Shown here piece by piece: positions 1 through 5,999 of a stretch of 7,209 nt of DNA. The position numbers were made by a program, and so were the translations under genes. Source of the DNA: Chloroflexi bacterium UBA2235 (lineage in GTDB: Bacteria; Chloroflexota; UBA11872; UBA12225); contig DDYL01000173.1 of NCBI GenBank assembly GCA_002347925.1, forward strand, positions 3,319 through 10,527, written 5' to 3'. Within the stretch, counting starts at the first letter, position 1. Each line of letters opens with the position of its first letter. The notes beneath the pieces are model-generated. The model made no database searches, was not told the origin of the DNA, and saw only the letters and a list, made by a program, of their open reading frames with translations.

Positions 1-1110
1 GGCGCGCATCACGAGGTCCCACGTGTGGCACTCGAGTCGACCGGGCATCAAGGCATTCTTCGTGAGCGCCACGGCCAGGTCTCGCGACGGGCTATACATG
101 GAGAGTGATCCCCCCAGACCGGTGTGTCCGAACGAATCGGGCCACGGCGACGGGATCACCACACCGCACTGCAGATGGGGTGACCCGCCGATGATGTACC
201 CCAGACCCATGCGGCCAATCCATTCGACGGTCGCACCATCCGCGCCGAAGTAGGGCACCGTTGCACCGGCAATGGTTTCCGGCGTCAGGAGGCGCACTCC
301 ACCCAGTCCCGCCTCACGCATTGCCCCGTAGTGGCGCACGAAGTCCCGCGCATTGGCGATCATGCCCGCCGCCGGAATGCACCCGGCACGCATCGCCGGA
401 TGGTTGAAACCCGTCGCGGCACCTTGCAGGGAAACTCGTTCCTCAGCGGTGATCCCCGCGTGGCCCAGGGATGGCGATGGGTCACCGGCAACGTGCAGTG
501 TGGCAATCCGGTCGGTCACCGACGGGTCATCGGGCACCCCGCAATGGAGGTCGTGAAGCCCGAGTGGCCCGGTCACTTCGGCACGCACGACATCGGCGAA
601 GGCGTGGCCAGTCGCCTCCTCCACGACGCGACCGAGAAGCGTCCCGAAGGTCAGGCCGTGATAGCCCATTGATGCGCCCGGCGCCCAGTCGGGTACCGCT
701 TCCTCGAGATTGTGCCCCGTGGCCTGCAGGCTTGGCATCGCCTCCGGGGACAGGTTCTTGAAGTCCTTCAGGCCGGCCCGGTGCGAAAGCGCATGGCGCA
801 CCGTGATGTTCCCCTTGCCGTGCGCCCCGAATGCCGGCCACCACCGGGCCAAGGGTTCATCGTAGGCCAGGACGCCCCGTTCCACCAACCGGTGCACGAC
901 CGTGGCGGTGACCCCTTTTGACATCGACCACACCGTGAAGAGGGTGTTGGCATCGACGGGACGGCCCGTCGCCGGATCGGCAATGCCCGCGAACGTGTCA
1001 ACGACGACCTCGCCCTGGTGGATGGCGGCAACTTGCAGCCCGGTCTCGCCCAAGGTGGCGATCGCTTGGTGAAGGGCTTCGGTGACCGCGGTCTGTGCGT
1101 GCGGGTTCAT
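1..1110 (-). CDS. Beta-lactamase-fold serine hydrolase (family VIII esterase type), 3' end cut by window
   Basis: A frame of 370 codons opens at 1110 and is still open at base 1, so the C-terminus is missing, probably by only a few tens of residues. The protein has the three motifs of the class C beta-lactamase/esterase VIII (MEROPS S12) group. These are S62-M-S-K65 (nucleophilic Ser and general-base Lys, in WSMSK), Y150 in GYHGLTFG (the catalytic Tyr; this Y-H-x-L-T-F-G form is usual in EstB-like esterases) and H329-T-G331 in FGHTGLGGS (the KTG-box equivalent). No signal peptide is seen (it starts MNPHAQTAV), so it is probably cytoplasmic. The start is supported by GAGAGG at 1119-1124, eight bases upstream. 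By family, it should hydrolyse short-chain esters or amides through a Ser acyl-enzyme; the substrate is unknown. It is 514 bases from cydB on the same strand, so probably a separate transcript. The fold is secure; esterase rather than beta-lactamase is inferred from the YHG and HTG motifs. Confidence 0.93.
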   Translation of the reverse strand, partial: MNPHAQTAVTEALHQAIATLGETGLQVAAIHQGEVVVDTFAGIADPATGRPVDANTLFTVWSMSKGVTATVVHRLVERGVLAYDEPLARWWPAFGAHGKGNITVRHALSHRAGLKDFKNLSPEAMPSLQATGHNLEEAVPDWAPGASMGYHGLTFGTLLGRVVEEATGHAFADVVRAEVTGPLGLHDLHCGVPDDPSVTDRIATLHVAGDPSPSLGHAGITAEERVSLQGAATGFNHPAMRAGCIPAAGMIANARDFVRHYGAMREAGLGGVRLLTPETIAGATVPYFGADGATVEWIGRMGLGYIIGGSPHLQCGVVIPSPWPDSFGHTGLGGSLSMYSPSRDLAVALTKNALMPGRLECHTWDLVMRA

Positions 1111-1262
1111 TTGATGTACCTCTCGGGGTAGTGCCTCGGTGACATCCACCGGGACACCTCCGCCGAAGCGTACAGGAACCGCAAGACGCGTCCCGCGCAT
1201 CCCCACCACCACCCCGCCTGACTTGTATGCGCCTCGCTAGGCAACGTGTGATCGGTGGCCGC

Positions 1263-1406
1263 CTAACCCTCAGGCCAGTGGTGGGTGCACGGGAACCGGT
1301 CTGCCTCAGTCCATGCCAATCGTGCGCCGAGGAACCTCGCGCCTGCAACAGCCTTCCAGGCTTCGAGGTGGACGACCGCATTCCGCAGGCGCGCACGGTG
1401 GGCCAT
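1263..1406 (-). CDS. Possible 47-residue protein or gene remnant, unrecognised
   Basis: This minus-strand frame starts with ATG at 1406 and ends with TAG at 1263-1265. Its composition is unlike the Arg/Pro/Gly-rich shadow frames around it: the middle reads NAVVHLEAWKAVAGARFLG and the end has Trp, Phe, His and a pair of acidic residues. About 34 of 47 codons end in G or C. The frame stays open for about 20 codons upstream of the ATG, until a TGA, so it could also be the tail of a decayed gene. No Shine-Dalgarno site is visible before the ATG (GGTGG only). It is not hydrophobic, so it is not a CydX-type small oxidase subunit. I do not recognise it, and chance remains a real explanation. Confidence 0.25.
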   Translation of the reverse strand: MAHRARLRNAVVHLEAWKAVAGARFLGARLAWTEADRFPCTHHWPEG

Positions 1407-1459
1407 CCACCGCGGACATCGTGGGGTGTTCAAGCCTCCGATCCCGAGACCGCCTGCGG
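1383..1459. repeat. 9-bp inverted repeat with 59-base spacer
   Basis: CCGCAGGCG at 1383-1391 and CGCCTGCGG at 1451-1459 are exact reverse complements. The wide spacer and missing T-run argue against a terminator. It lies across the upstream end of the weak minus-strand frame 1263-1406. Chance is possible at this base composition. Confidence 0.3.
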
Positions 1460-1579
1460 GATTTCACGCGACCCAACGGGAACCACCCCCACCGCATCCA
1501 CCGATGTCACGAACGCCCACCGGATCACCGTCCCCTGCCAGTGGGGGCAGCGGCGATACGAGGGGGCCACCACGTGCGC

Positions 1580-1631
1580 GGGATGCATCCGGGCGCGTCG
1601 AGGCACCCTGGCCGGTTCGCAATGTCATCGC
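1580..1631 (+). repeat. Repeat R1', outside copy of a segment of the secreted hydrolase gene
   Basis: These 52 bases match 4493-4544 at 49 positions with no gaps, in the same orientation. The segment begins with the 10-bp palindrome GGATGCATCC (1581-1590). In the plus-strand frame it reads DASGRVEAPWPVRNVIA against DASGRIEALWPVRNVIA in the hydrolase. The three differences are one silent change, one Val/Ile and one Pro/Leu. A plus-strand frame from ATG 1504 to TAG 1701 contains it in phase, with a Ser/Pro/Gly-rich lead instead of a signal peptide. The last seven bases overlap the 3' end of cydB and supply its TGA stop (complement of 1625-1627). It may be a gene remnant or one member of a dispersed repeat family. 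Confidence 0.85.
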
Positions 1632-2719
1632 ACCGGAGGTGCCACCTCGGTTCGCAATCGGATGGATGGCCTTCGTTCCGTCCGTGCCTCCACCGATCTA
1701 GACGGCCGGTGGAAAAGCCAGAAGAGCAGCACGAAGGTCGGGATGAGCAGGGCCAAGCCGGCCACCAAGGCGAGAATGACTGGAATGAGGATTCCATCGG
1801 GGGCCGCCGATCCGGCCAGAGGGATCTGTCCGACGAGGATCCACCCGGCCTGCGAGGCTGCCCACCCGAGTACCACGAGGGTCACCTGGGCCCCTGCGAG
1901 GACGCGCGCCAACTGGAAACGGTCAGTCTCGAGTGCGACGATTGCCCCGATGGCAACCCCAGCCAACACGGCCTGCATAGCCCACGCCTGGTACGAACCG
2001 GCAAGCGTGGCCCACAAGTGGGGGGCGCCGGTGCGCGCCATGATCGCTGCCAAGACCGCGGTCCCGAAGAAGGCGTAACTTGCACGCACGGCCATCCGCC
2101 GGAAGTCGTTCCGCACCTCCGGGTCGTCCTCCTCTACCGTGAGGTAGGTCGCCGCGAGGAACGCGAAGAGCGACTGCAGCATCAGTCCGGTGGCCCACGG
2201 GAACGGTGTGAGCCATTCCGACACGAAGTCGGTCCTCACTGCCCCGCCTGGTCCAAGCGTGATGCGACCAGAGCTGATTGCCCCGAAGACGACGCCGAGA
2301 AGGATGGGGGTGACCGCGGAGGCCGCCCCGAACATCAGCCCCCATCGGCGCCATTCCGGGCGGTCCGGGCCATATGCACGGAAAACGAACGCCGATCCGC
2401 GCAGGGTGATGCCGGTGAGCATGAGCAGCATCGGCAGATGGAGGGCCGTCATGATCGCCGCGAAGGCTGTCGGGAACGCGACGAACATCAGGACAAGCAC
2501 CACGAGCAACCAGACGTGGTTCGCCTCCCAGATCGGCCCGATGGCACGCGCGATCGAACGGCGTTGTGCACCCGCGCGGGGGCCAGTGGCAAGCAAGTCC
2601 AAGACACCACCGCCGAAATCAGCGCCGCCTGTCAGGGTGTAGGCAAGCATGGCAACGACGATGACGACGGCAACGATGTTGCCCGGCGCCAGGAGAGCGA
2701 GGAAGTCAGGCGATGGCAT
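1625..2719 (-). CDS. cydB: Cytochrome bd-type quinol oxidase, subunit II
   Basis: This is a 364-residue polytopic membrane protein. With CydA it forms the bd quinol oxidase, which oxidises quinol and reduces oxygen to water in the inner membrane. The family signature is clear: GGADFGGGVLDLL at residues 31-43, then the R-x-I-x-x-A-I-G-P-I-W-E-A-N-H-V-W block at about 54-70. Eight or nine hydrophobic segments follow, at roughly 14-30, 68-87, 90-106, 128-148, 173-193, 214-228, 246-263, 276-296 and 308-336. The ATG at 2719 is chosen over an upstream in-frame ATG at 2761 because GGAGGG (2725-2730) sits five bases before it and the upstream residues (MRHRQRWPNWWRVA) are not family-like. The start overlaps the end of cydA by 14 bases, which suggests translational coupling. 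The last 27 residues are an Arg-rich, Pro-ending tail, and the stop codon lies inside repeat R1'. No hydrophobic CydX-like frame follows. Confidence 0.96.
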   Translation of the reverse strand: MPSPDFLALLAPGNIVAVVIVVAMLAYTLTGGADFGGGVLDLLATGPRAGAQRRSIARAIGPIWEANHVWLLVVLVLMFVAFPTAFAAIMTALHLPMLLMLTGITLRGSAFVFRAYGPDRPEWRRWGLMFGAASAVTPILLGVVFGAISSGRITLGPGGAVRTDFVSEWLTPFPWATGLMLQSLFAFLAATYLTVEEDDPEVRNDFRRMAVRASYAFFGTAVLAAIMARTGAPHLWATLAGSYQAWAMQAVLAGVAIGAIVALETDRFQLARVLAGAQVTLVVLGWAASQAGWILVGQIPLAGSAAPDGILIPVILALVAGLALLIPTFVLLFWLFHRPSRSVEARTERRPSIRLRTEVAPPVR

Positions 2720-4148
2720 GGCGACCCTCCACCAGTTCGGCCAACGCTGCCGATGGCGCACCTGCGCGCGTTGCGTCCGCGAGTTCAGCGGTGCTTGGGC
2801 TTTCCATTACGTGGTAGCGAAGCAGCGTGGCCACCACAACTCCAAGCAGTGCATACAGCCCGATGTACAGGATCAGCGGCCACACCAGACCCGGCATCGG
2901 TGTGACCGCCTCGGCCGTCCGCAGCATCCCGTTGGCAATCCATGGCTGTCGCCCGACTTCGGTTACCGTCCAACCCGCTTCCACAGCGATGAACCCGAGT
3001 GGGCTTGCCCACACCAGGGTTGTCAGGAACCACGGGCGCGACCACGGCGCGATTCCCCGCACGAGGAACCAGATTCCGGTGAGACCGATCACCAGCATCG
3101 CAAGACCGGCAGCCACCATGATCTGGAAGGCAGCATGGGGTACCGCCACGGGCGGGCGACGGTCGGCGGGGATGTCGTTCAGGCCGATCACAGTGGCGGA
3201 CGTATCGCCGTGTGCCAAGAAGCTCAGTACAGCGGGGATCTCGATTGCACCAATGTTCCGCGAGGATGCCTCATCCGGGAGACCCCCGAGGATGAGTGGG
3301 GCATACGGGCCGGTCTCCCAATGGGCTTCCATGGCGGCGAACTTCGCGGGCTGCCACGATGCCACGTGCTTGGCGGAGAAGTCCCCGGAGAACGGGAGTG
3401 CGATGGCCGCGATTCCCCCGACGACGAGTGCGTGTCGGATCGCATTCTGGTGGAAGGCATTCCCGAGGTCACGTCGAAGCATCCACGCATGGATGCCGGC
3501 AACGCCGAATCCGACGGCCCCAAAGGCTGCCAGGAGGGCATGGATCGCCTGCTCCGCGAAGGCCGGCGAGAACATGGCCTCGAACGGCCGGACCTCCACC
3601 ACCTTGGCGCCCAGGAGTGTCGCACCGGCAGGCCAGTCCGACATCGTCCGGATCGAGGTGGCTACCCCGCCGATCATCACGTCGAAGCCCTGGGGGGTGT
3701 TCATCCATGCGTTCGCGCCGGTGACGAGGAAGCCGCTCAGGCTGCCGAACATCGCCACCAACATCCCCGCGCCCACGTGCAACTTCGGGGGAATCCGGTC
3801 CCAACCGTACAAGTAGATCCCCAGGAAGATGCCCTCGAAGAAGAATGCGAATCCCTCGAAGGAGAATGGCATCCCGATCACTGGCCCCGCCTGCTTCATG
3901 AACTCCGGCCACAACAGGCCAAGCTCGAACGACAGCGCCGTTCCGGAGACCGCGCCGACGGCAAAGAGGATGGCGGTCCCCTTCGCCCACCGGCGTGCGA
4001 GGACATAGTCGGCCGGATCGCGGCGCGCAAGCCAGCGTCGTTCGGCAAGCACCATGAGCACTGGCATGGCCATGCCAGACAAGGCAAAGAGGATGTGGAA
4101 GCCGAGTGAGAACGCCATCAGCGACCGTGCGGCGAACAGGTCCGTCAT
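2706..4148 (-). CDS. cydA: Cytochrome bd-type quinol oxidase, subunit I (short Q-loop)
   Basis: This 480-residue subunit carries the haems and the quinol site and has about nine membrane helices. Ligands can be matched to E. coli CydA from memory. H18 (FSLGFH) is H19, H203 (EQAIH) is H186 and M344 (FQIMVAAG) is M393. E397 lies in GWTVTEVGRQPW as E445, with W393 and R400. K269 and E274 in the AKFAAMEAHWETG block are the Q-loop pair K252/E257. E98 and E105 stand for the proton-channel glutamates E99/E107, one residue closer together than in E. coli. Only a short linker joins IPAVLSFLA (304-312) to AVPHAAFQIM (335-344), so the long E. coli-type Q-loop insert is absent, as in cyanide-insensitive-type enzymes. 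The loop at about 156-186 looks some 20 residues longer than usual. The ATG at 4148 has AAGGAG at 4159-4164, ten bases upstream; an in-frame extension to 4409 has no family character. Confidence 0.97.
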   Translation of the reverse strand: MTDLFAARSLMAFSLGFHILFALSGMAMPVLMVLAERRWLARRDPADYVLARRWAKGTAILFAVGAVSGTALSFELGLLWPEFMKQAGPVIGMPFSFEGFAFFFEGIFLGIYLYGWDRIPPKLHVGAGMLVAMFGSLSGFLVTGANAWMNTPQGFDVMIGGVATSIRTMSDWPAGATLLGAKVVEVRPFEAMFSPAFAEQAIHALLAAFGAVGFGVAGIHAWMLRRDLGNAFHQNAIRHALVVGGIAAIALPFSGDFSAKHVASWQPAKFAAMEAHWETGPYAPLILGGLPDEASSRNIGAIEIPAVLSFLAHGDTSATVIGLNDIPADRRPPVAVPHAAFQIMVAAGLAMLVIGLTGIWFLVRGIAPWSRPWFLTTLVWASPLGFIAVEAGWTVTEVGRQPWIANGMLRTAEAVTPMPGLVWPLILYIGLYALLGVVVATLLRYHVMESPSTAELADATRAGAPSAALAELVEGRHAIA

Positions 4149-4267
4149 TGAGCCAACGCTCCTTGCAACTGTGCCTTCGGGGGCCACTCCTTGCCGGAGG
4201 TTCCGCGCCGGTAGGTACAGGCACCGGATCGCCATTGACCCGACGCCTGACTGGATGGTGCCACCGC

Positions 4268-4283
4268 TGCCGGGAGGCCGGCA
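4268..4283. other. GC hairpin in the cydA / hydrolase divergent control region
   Basis: TGCCGG (4268-4273) and CCGGCA (4278-4283) form a perfect 6-bp stem with the 4-base loop GAGG. No T-run follows on either strand. It lies about 120 bases upstream of the cydA start, where it could be a regulator site or the end of a 5' leader. A weaker pair, CCGGT 4208-4212 with ACCGG 4223-4227, lies closer to cydA. Confidence 0.3.
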
Positions 4284-4288
4284 TCGGG

Positions 4289-4316
4289 GTATTACCTGAC
4301 CAGGATGGATTGGCAG
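4289..4316 (-). promoter_or_regulatory. Weak candidate promoter for cydAB
   Basis: On the minus strand CTGCCA (4311-4316, four of six to TTGACA) is followed after 16 bases by TAATAC (4289-4294), a poor -10 box. It would place transcription start near 4282 and give a leader of about 135 bases. No clear Rex or FNR operator was recognised. This is a guess from weak matches. Confidence 0.2.
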
Positions 4317-4330
4317 AGGAACCGACCGCG

Positions 4331-4368
4331 CCGCTGTCGTTCCCGTGGACATTCGGCCGGCAGACACC
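4331..4368 (+). repeat. Repeat R2', outside copy of a second hydrolase gene segment
   Basis: These 38 bases match 4568-4605 at 34 positions with no gaps, in the same orientation. Read in the same frame they give AAVVPVDIRPADT against TAVVPADIRPTDT in the hydrolase. The frame runs on only four more codons before TGA at 4381-4383. The bases either side of the match are not related to the hydrolase gene beyond chance. It lies between the cydA promoter region and the hydrolase start. Confidence 0.8.
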
Positions 4369-4379
4369 CCCGGCACTGA

Positions 4380-4409
4380 TTGACGTACGCTTCGACCAGT
4401 CAGGATCAT
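4380..4409 (+). promoter_or_regulatory. Candidate promoter of the secreted hydrolase gene
   Basis: TTGACG (4380-4385) matches five of six bases of the -35 consensus. After 18 bases comes GATCAT (4404-4409), four of six to TATAAT. Transcription would begin near 4416, after the first ATG (4408) and just before the second (4423). If the promoter is real, translation must start at 4423 with a very short leader. Confidence 0.35.
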
Positions 4410-5787
4410 GCGCCATCAAGTCATGACCAACCAGACGTGGCGCCTCGCACTGGCCGCCAGTGCGTTCCTGTCCGTCGCCGTAGCGGTGGCGTGGGATGCA
4501 TCCGGGCGTATCGAGGCACTCTGGCCGGTTCGCAATGTCATCGCGCATGACGTCGCGGGCATCCTCACCGCTGTCGTTCCGGCGGACATTCGGCCGACTG
4601 ACACCGGGTCCCTGCGCGGCACCGTCCACGACGATGGTGGACGTCCAGTCCCGCGTGCAACCGTCCTCGTGGCCATGCCCGACGGATCGGTCACCGAGGC
4701 CCGGACCCTTGCCGACGGCACCTGGACCCTGACTGGCATTCCCGTTGGCAGGCATCCGGTCTGGATCGGTGCCCCCGGGTTCGCACCGGTCACCATGATC
4801 CATCGTGCGGATGCGGGACTCACCGGACGCCTGCGCGCATGGTTCGAACCCGGTATCGACGTCGCAAGCGGGACAGTTGCTGCCGGGACACGCGTCGACG
4901 TGGTTCTCACCACGGAAACCCCGCCGATACCCGTCCCGGACACACCCGAAACCGTCACGGATGCCACCGAGGCCACGCTTTCGTGCGAACGGCCCGTCGC
5001 ATCCACCGCCCGTCGGTCCGACGTCACGATCCCCCAAATGGGTGTGCCATCCGGGGAGATCTTCCGGTACCGCACCGACGGCGCCACCGACGCATCGCAA
5101 CCCGTCGTGCGACGCCCCCTCCTGGTGGTCTACCCCGGCCCGGCATCGCAGTGGGAATGTGCGTCGATACCCTTGGCGTCGGCCGGATTCGAGGTGATTG
5201 CCTACGGTCCGCCGTACACGTTCGCCATCGAACGCGAGATCCGGATCCTGCGCCTCCTGCTTGCCTCGCTTGGCACGGGCGATCCGGCCGGGCGCAGTGC
5301 GGAACCACGACCGATGCAATCGCGCCCGGCAATCCTGGCCGGCAGTTACAGCGCCATCCATGCCCTGCGGGTGGTGCAGGACACCGGCGCGGGCACCATC
5401 GGTGCGGTTGTCCTGATGGGACCTCCCGTCGACCTCCTGGACCTGCGCCACCGGTTGGAGACTGGCGACTACCGGCCACCATTCGGTCTCGACCGCGCCC
5501 TGATCGCCCTTGGCATGCCTGACCGTGAGGTGGCGAGACACGCCCGCTACTCGGCGCGGTTCCACGTCACGGCGGCGCATCCGCCTACGTTGGTAATCCA
5601 TAGCCGGTCCGATGATGTCGTGCCGGTGGCACAGGGGGAGGCCTACCTGTCCGCCCTGCGCGATGCCGGGGTGGCTGCCGAGGGCATGATCCTGGACGGT
5701 GGGGGCCACTATCTCCTTTCGACCGGCGGTGGCGAAGCCGATGCCATCCTCGCGCGCACCGTCACATTCCTGATGACGCATCCCTGA
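4408..5787 (+). CDS. Exported alpha/beta hydrolase with N-terminal carboxypeptidase-regulatory-like domain
   Basis: This is a 459-residue protein (454 if it starts at ATG 4423). Residues 11-29 form a signal peptide or membrane anchor after a short basic start. A beta-sandwich of the carboxypeptidase-regulatory-like type follows at about 68-130 (GSLRGTVHDDGG, then ADGTWTLTGIPVG and GAPGF), then a Pro/Thr-rich linker at about 165-200. The hydrolase domain covers about 235-459. S313 in AGSYSAIHAL aligns with the G-x-S-Y-G-G nucleophile elbow, D402 in HSRSDDVVPV is the acid, and H434 in GGGHYLL completes the triad. It should cleave an ester or amide outside the membrane, substrate unknown. Neither ATG has a well-spaced Shine-Dalgarno site: AGGA at 4402-4405 is only two bases from 4408. 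It is divergent from cydA. Residues 29-46 and 54-66 are encoded by repeats R1 and R2. Confidence 0.88.
   Translation: MRHQVMTNQTWRLALAASAFLSVAVAVAWDASGRIEALWPVRNVIAHDVAGILTAVVPADIRPTDTGSLRGTVHDDGGRPVPRATVLVAMPDGSVTEARTLADGTWTLTGIPVGRHPVWIGAPGFAPVTMIHRADAGLTGRLRAWFEPGIDVASGTVAAGTRVDVVLTTETPPIPVPDTPETVTDATEATLSCERPVASTARRSDVTIPQMGVPSGEIFRYRTDGATDASQPVVRRPLLVVYPGPASQWECASIPLASAGFEVIAYGPPYTFAIEREIRILRLLLASLGTGDPAGRSAEPRPMQSRPAILAGSYSAIHALRVVQDTGAGTIGAVVLMGPPVDLLDLRHRLETGDYRPPFGLDRALIALGMPDREVARHARYSARFHVTAAHPPTLVIHSRSDDVVPVAQGEAYLSALRDAGVAAEGMILDGGGHYLLSTGGGEADAILARTVTFLMTHP
4493..4544 (+). repeat. Repeat R1, copy inside the hydrolase gene
   Basis: This is the partner of 1580-1631 (49 of 52 identical). 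It encodes hydrolase residues 29-46, directly after the hydrophobic signal segment. It includes the palindrome GGATGCATCC at 4494-4503. It lies 23 bases before repeat R2. Confidence 0.85.
4568..4605 (+). repeat. Repeat R2, copy inside the hydrolase gene
   Basis: This is the partner of 4331-4368 (34 of 38 identical). It encodes hydrolase residues 54-66, just before the beta-sandwich domain. The four differences give one silent change and small-residue replacements (Ala/Val, Thr/Ala). Confidence 0.8.
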
Positions 5788-5911
5788 CTGGTGCGGGGTG
5801 GCACGTTCCCGCCTGGTCCGCGGGCATGGCTGCCGGGATCTGCCCGGGACGTGCCCGCTCACGATTTGCCTGCGGGTGGCGTATCCCAAGTAGACGGGGA
5901 GATGAAGCCCA

Positions 5912-5935
5912 GACACGTCACTGTTGGCGCGTGTC
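5912..5935. repeat. Short inverted repeat upstream of the small Cys protein gene
   Basis: GACACG (5912-5917) and CGTGTC (5930-5935) pair around a 12-base spacer. CAGACACGT at 5910-5918 also recurs directly at 5973-5981, just before the Shine-Dalgarno site of the 6000-6236 gene. It could be a regulator site. The rest of the 212-base gap 5788-5999 holds only weak GC hairpins (for example CCGGG 5833-5837 with CCCGG 5843-5847) and no T-run terminator. Confidence 0.25.
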
Positions 5936-5999
5936 ACAAGTGCCGAGTTCGCCGACCTTTGTGAAGGGGTGGCAGACACGTGCACCACGGGAGGGAACG

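Larger units (their letters stand above)
1111..1624. other. 514-base gap between cydB and the serine hydrolase gene
   Basis: Both flanking genes are on the minus strand. The stretch holds a Shine-Dalgarno site for the serine hydrolase (1119-1124), a weak 47-codon minus-strand frame (1263-1406), an inverted repeat (1383-1391 with 1451-1459) and most of a 52-base repeat copy (1580-1631). No hairpin followed by a T-run was found on either strand, so no rho-independent terminator for cydB can be named. On the minus strand a TACGCT box near 1170 fits a loose TANNNT -10 pattern but has no convincing -35. No tRNA was found. Confidence 0.6.

Noticed and set aside
1217..1300. A possible tRNA-like fold in the gap after cydB.
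   Set aside because: No T-loop consensus, acceptor stem or anticodon arm could be built.
1636..1648. GAGGTG-C-CACCTC inverted repeat at the 3' end of cydB as a terminator hairpin.
   Set aside because: The one-base centre leaves too short a loop, it lies inside the coding region, and no T-run follows.
1313..2905. A 530-codon plus-strand open frame antisense to cydB.
   Set aside because: Its composition mirrors the complement of cydB codons and has no domain character; the minus-strand CydB is unmistakable.
2649..4109. Plus-strand open frames of about 330-490 codons antisense to cydA.
   Set aside because: Shadow frames of cydA; they are Arg/His/Pro-rich with no recognisable motif.
4149..4409. 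N-terminal extension of CydA to the upstream in-frame ATG at 4409.
   Set aside because: The added 87 residues are not hydrophobic or family-like, and the internal ATG at 4148 has a strong AAGGAG site and the expected CydA N-terminus.
5833..5876. GC hairpins after the hydrolase gene as a rho-independent terminator.
   Set aside because: Stems are only five base pairs and no T-run follows.
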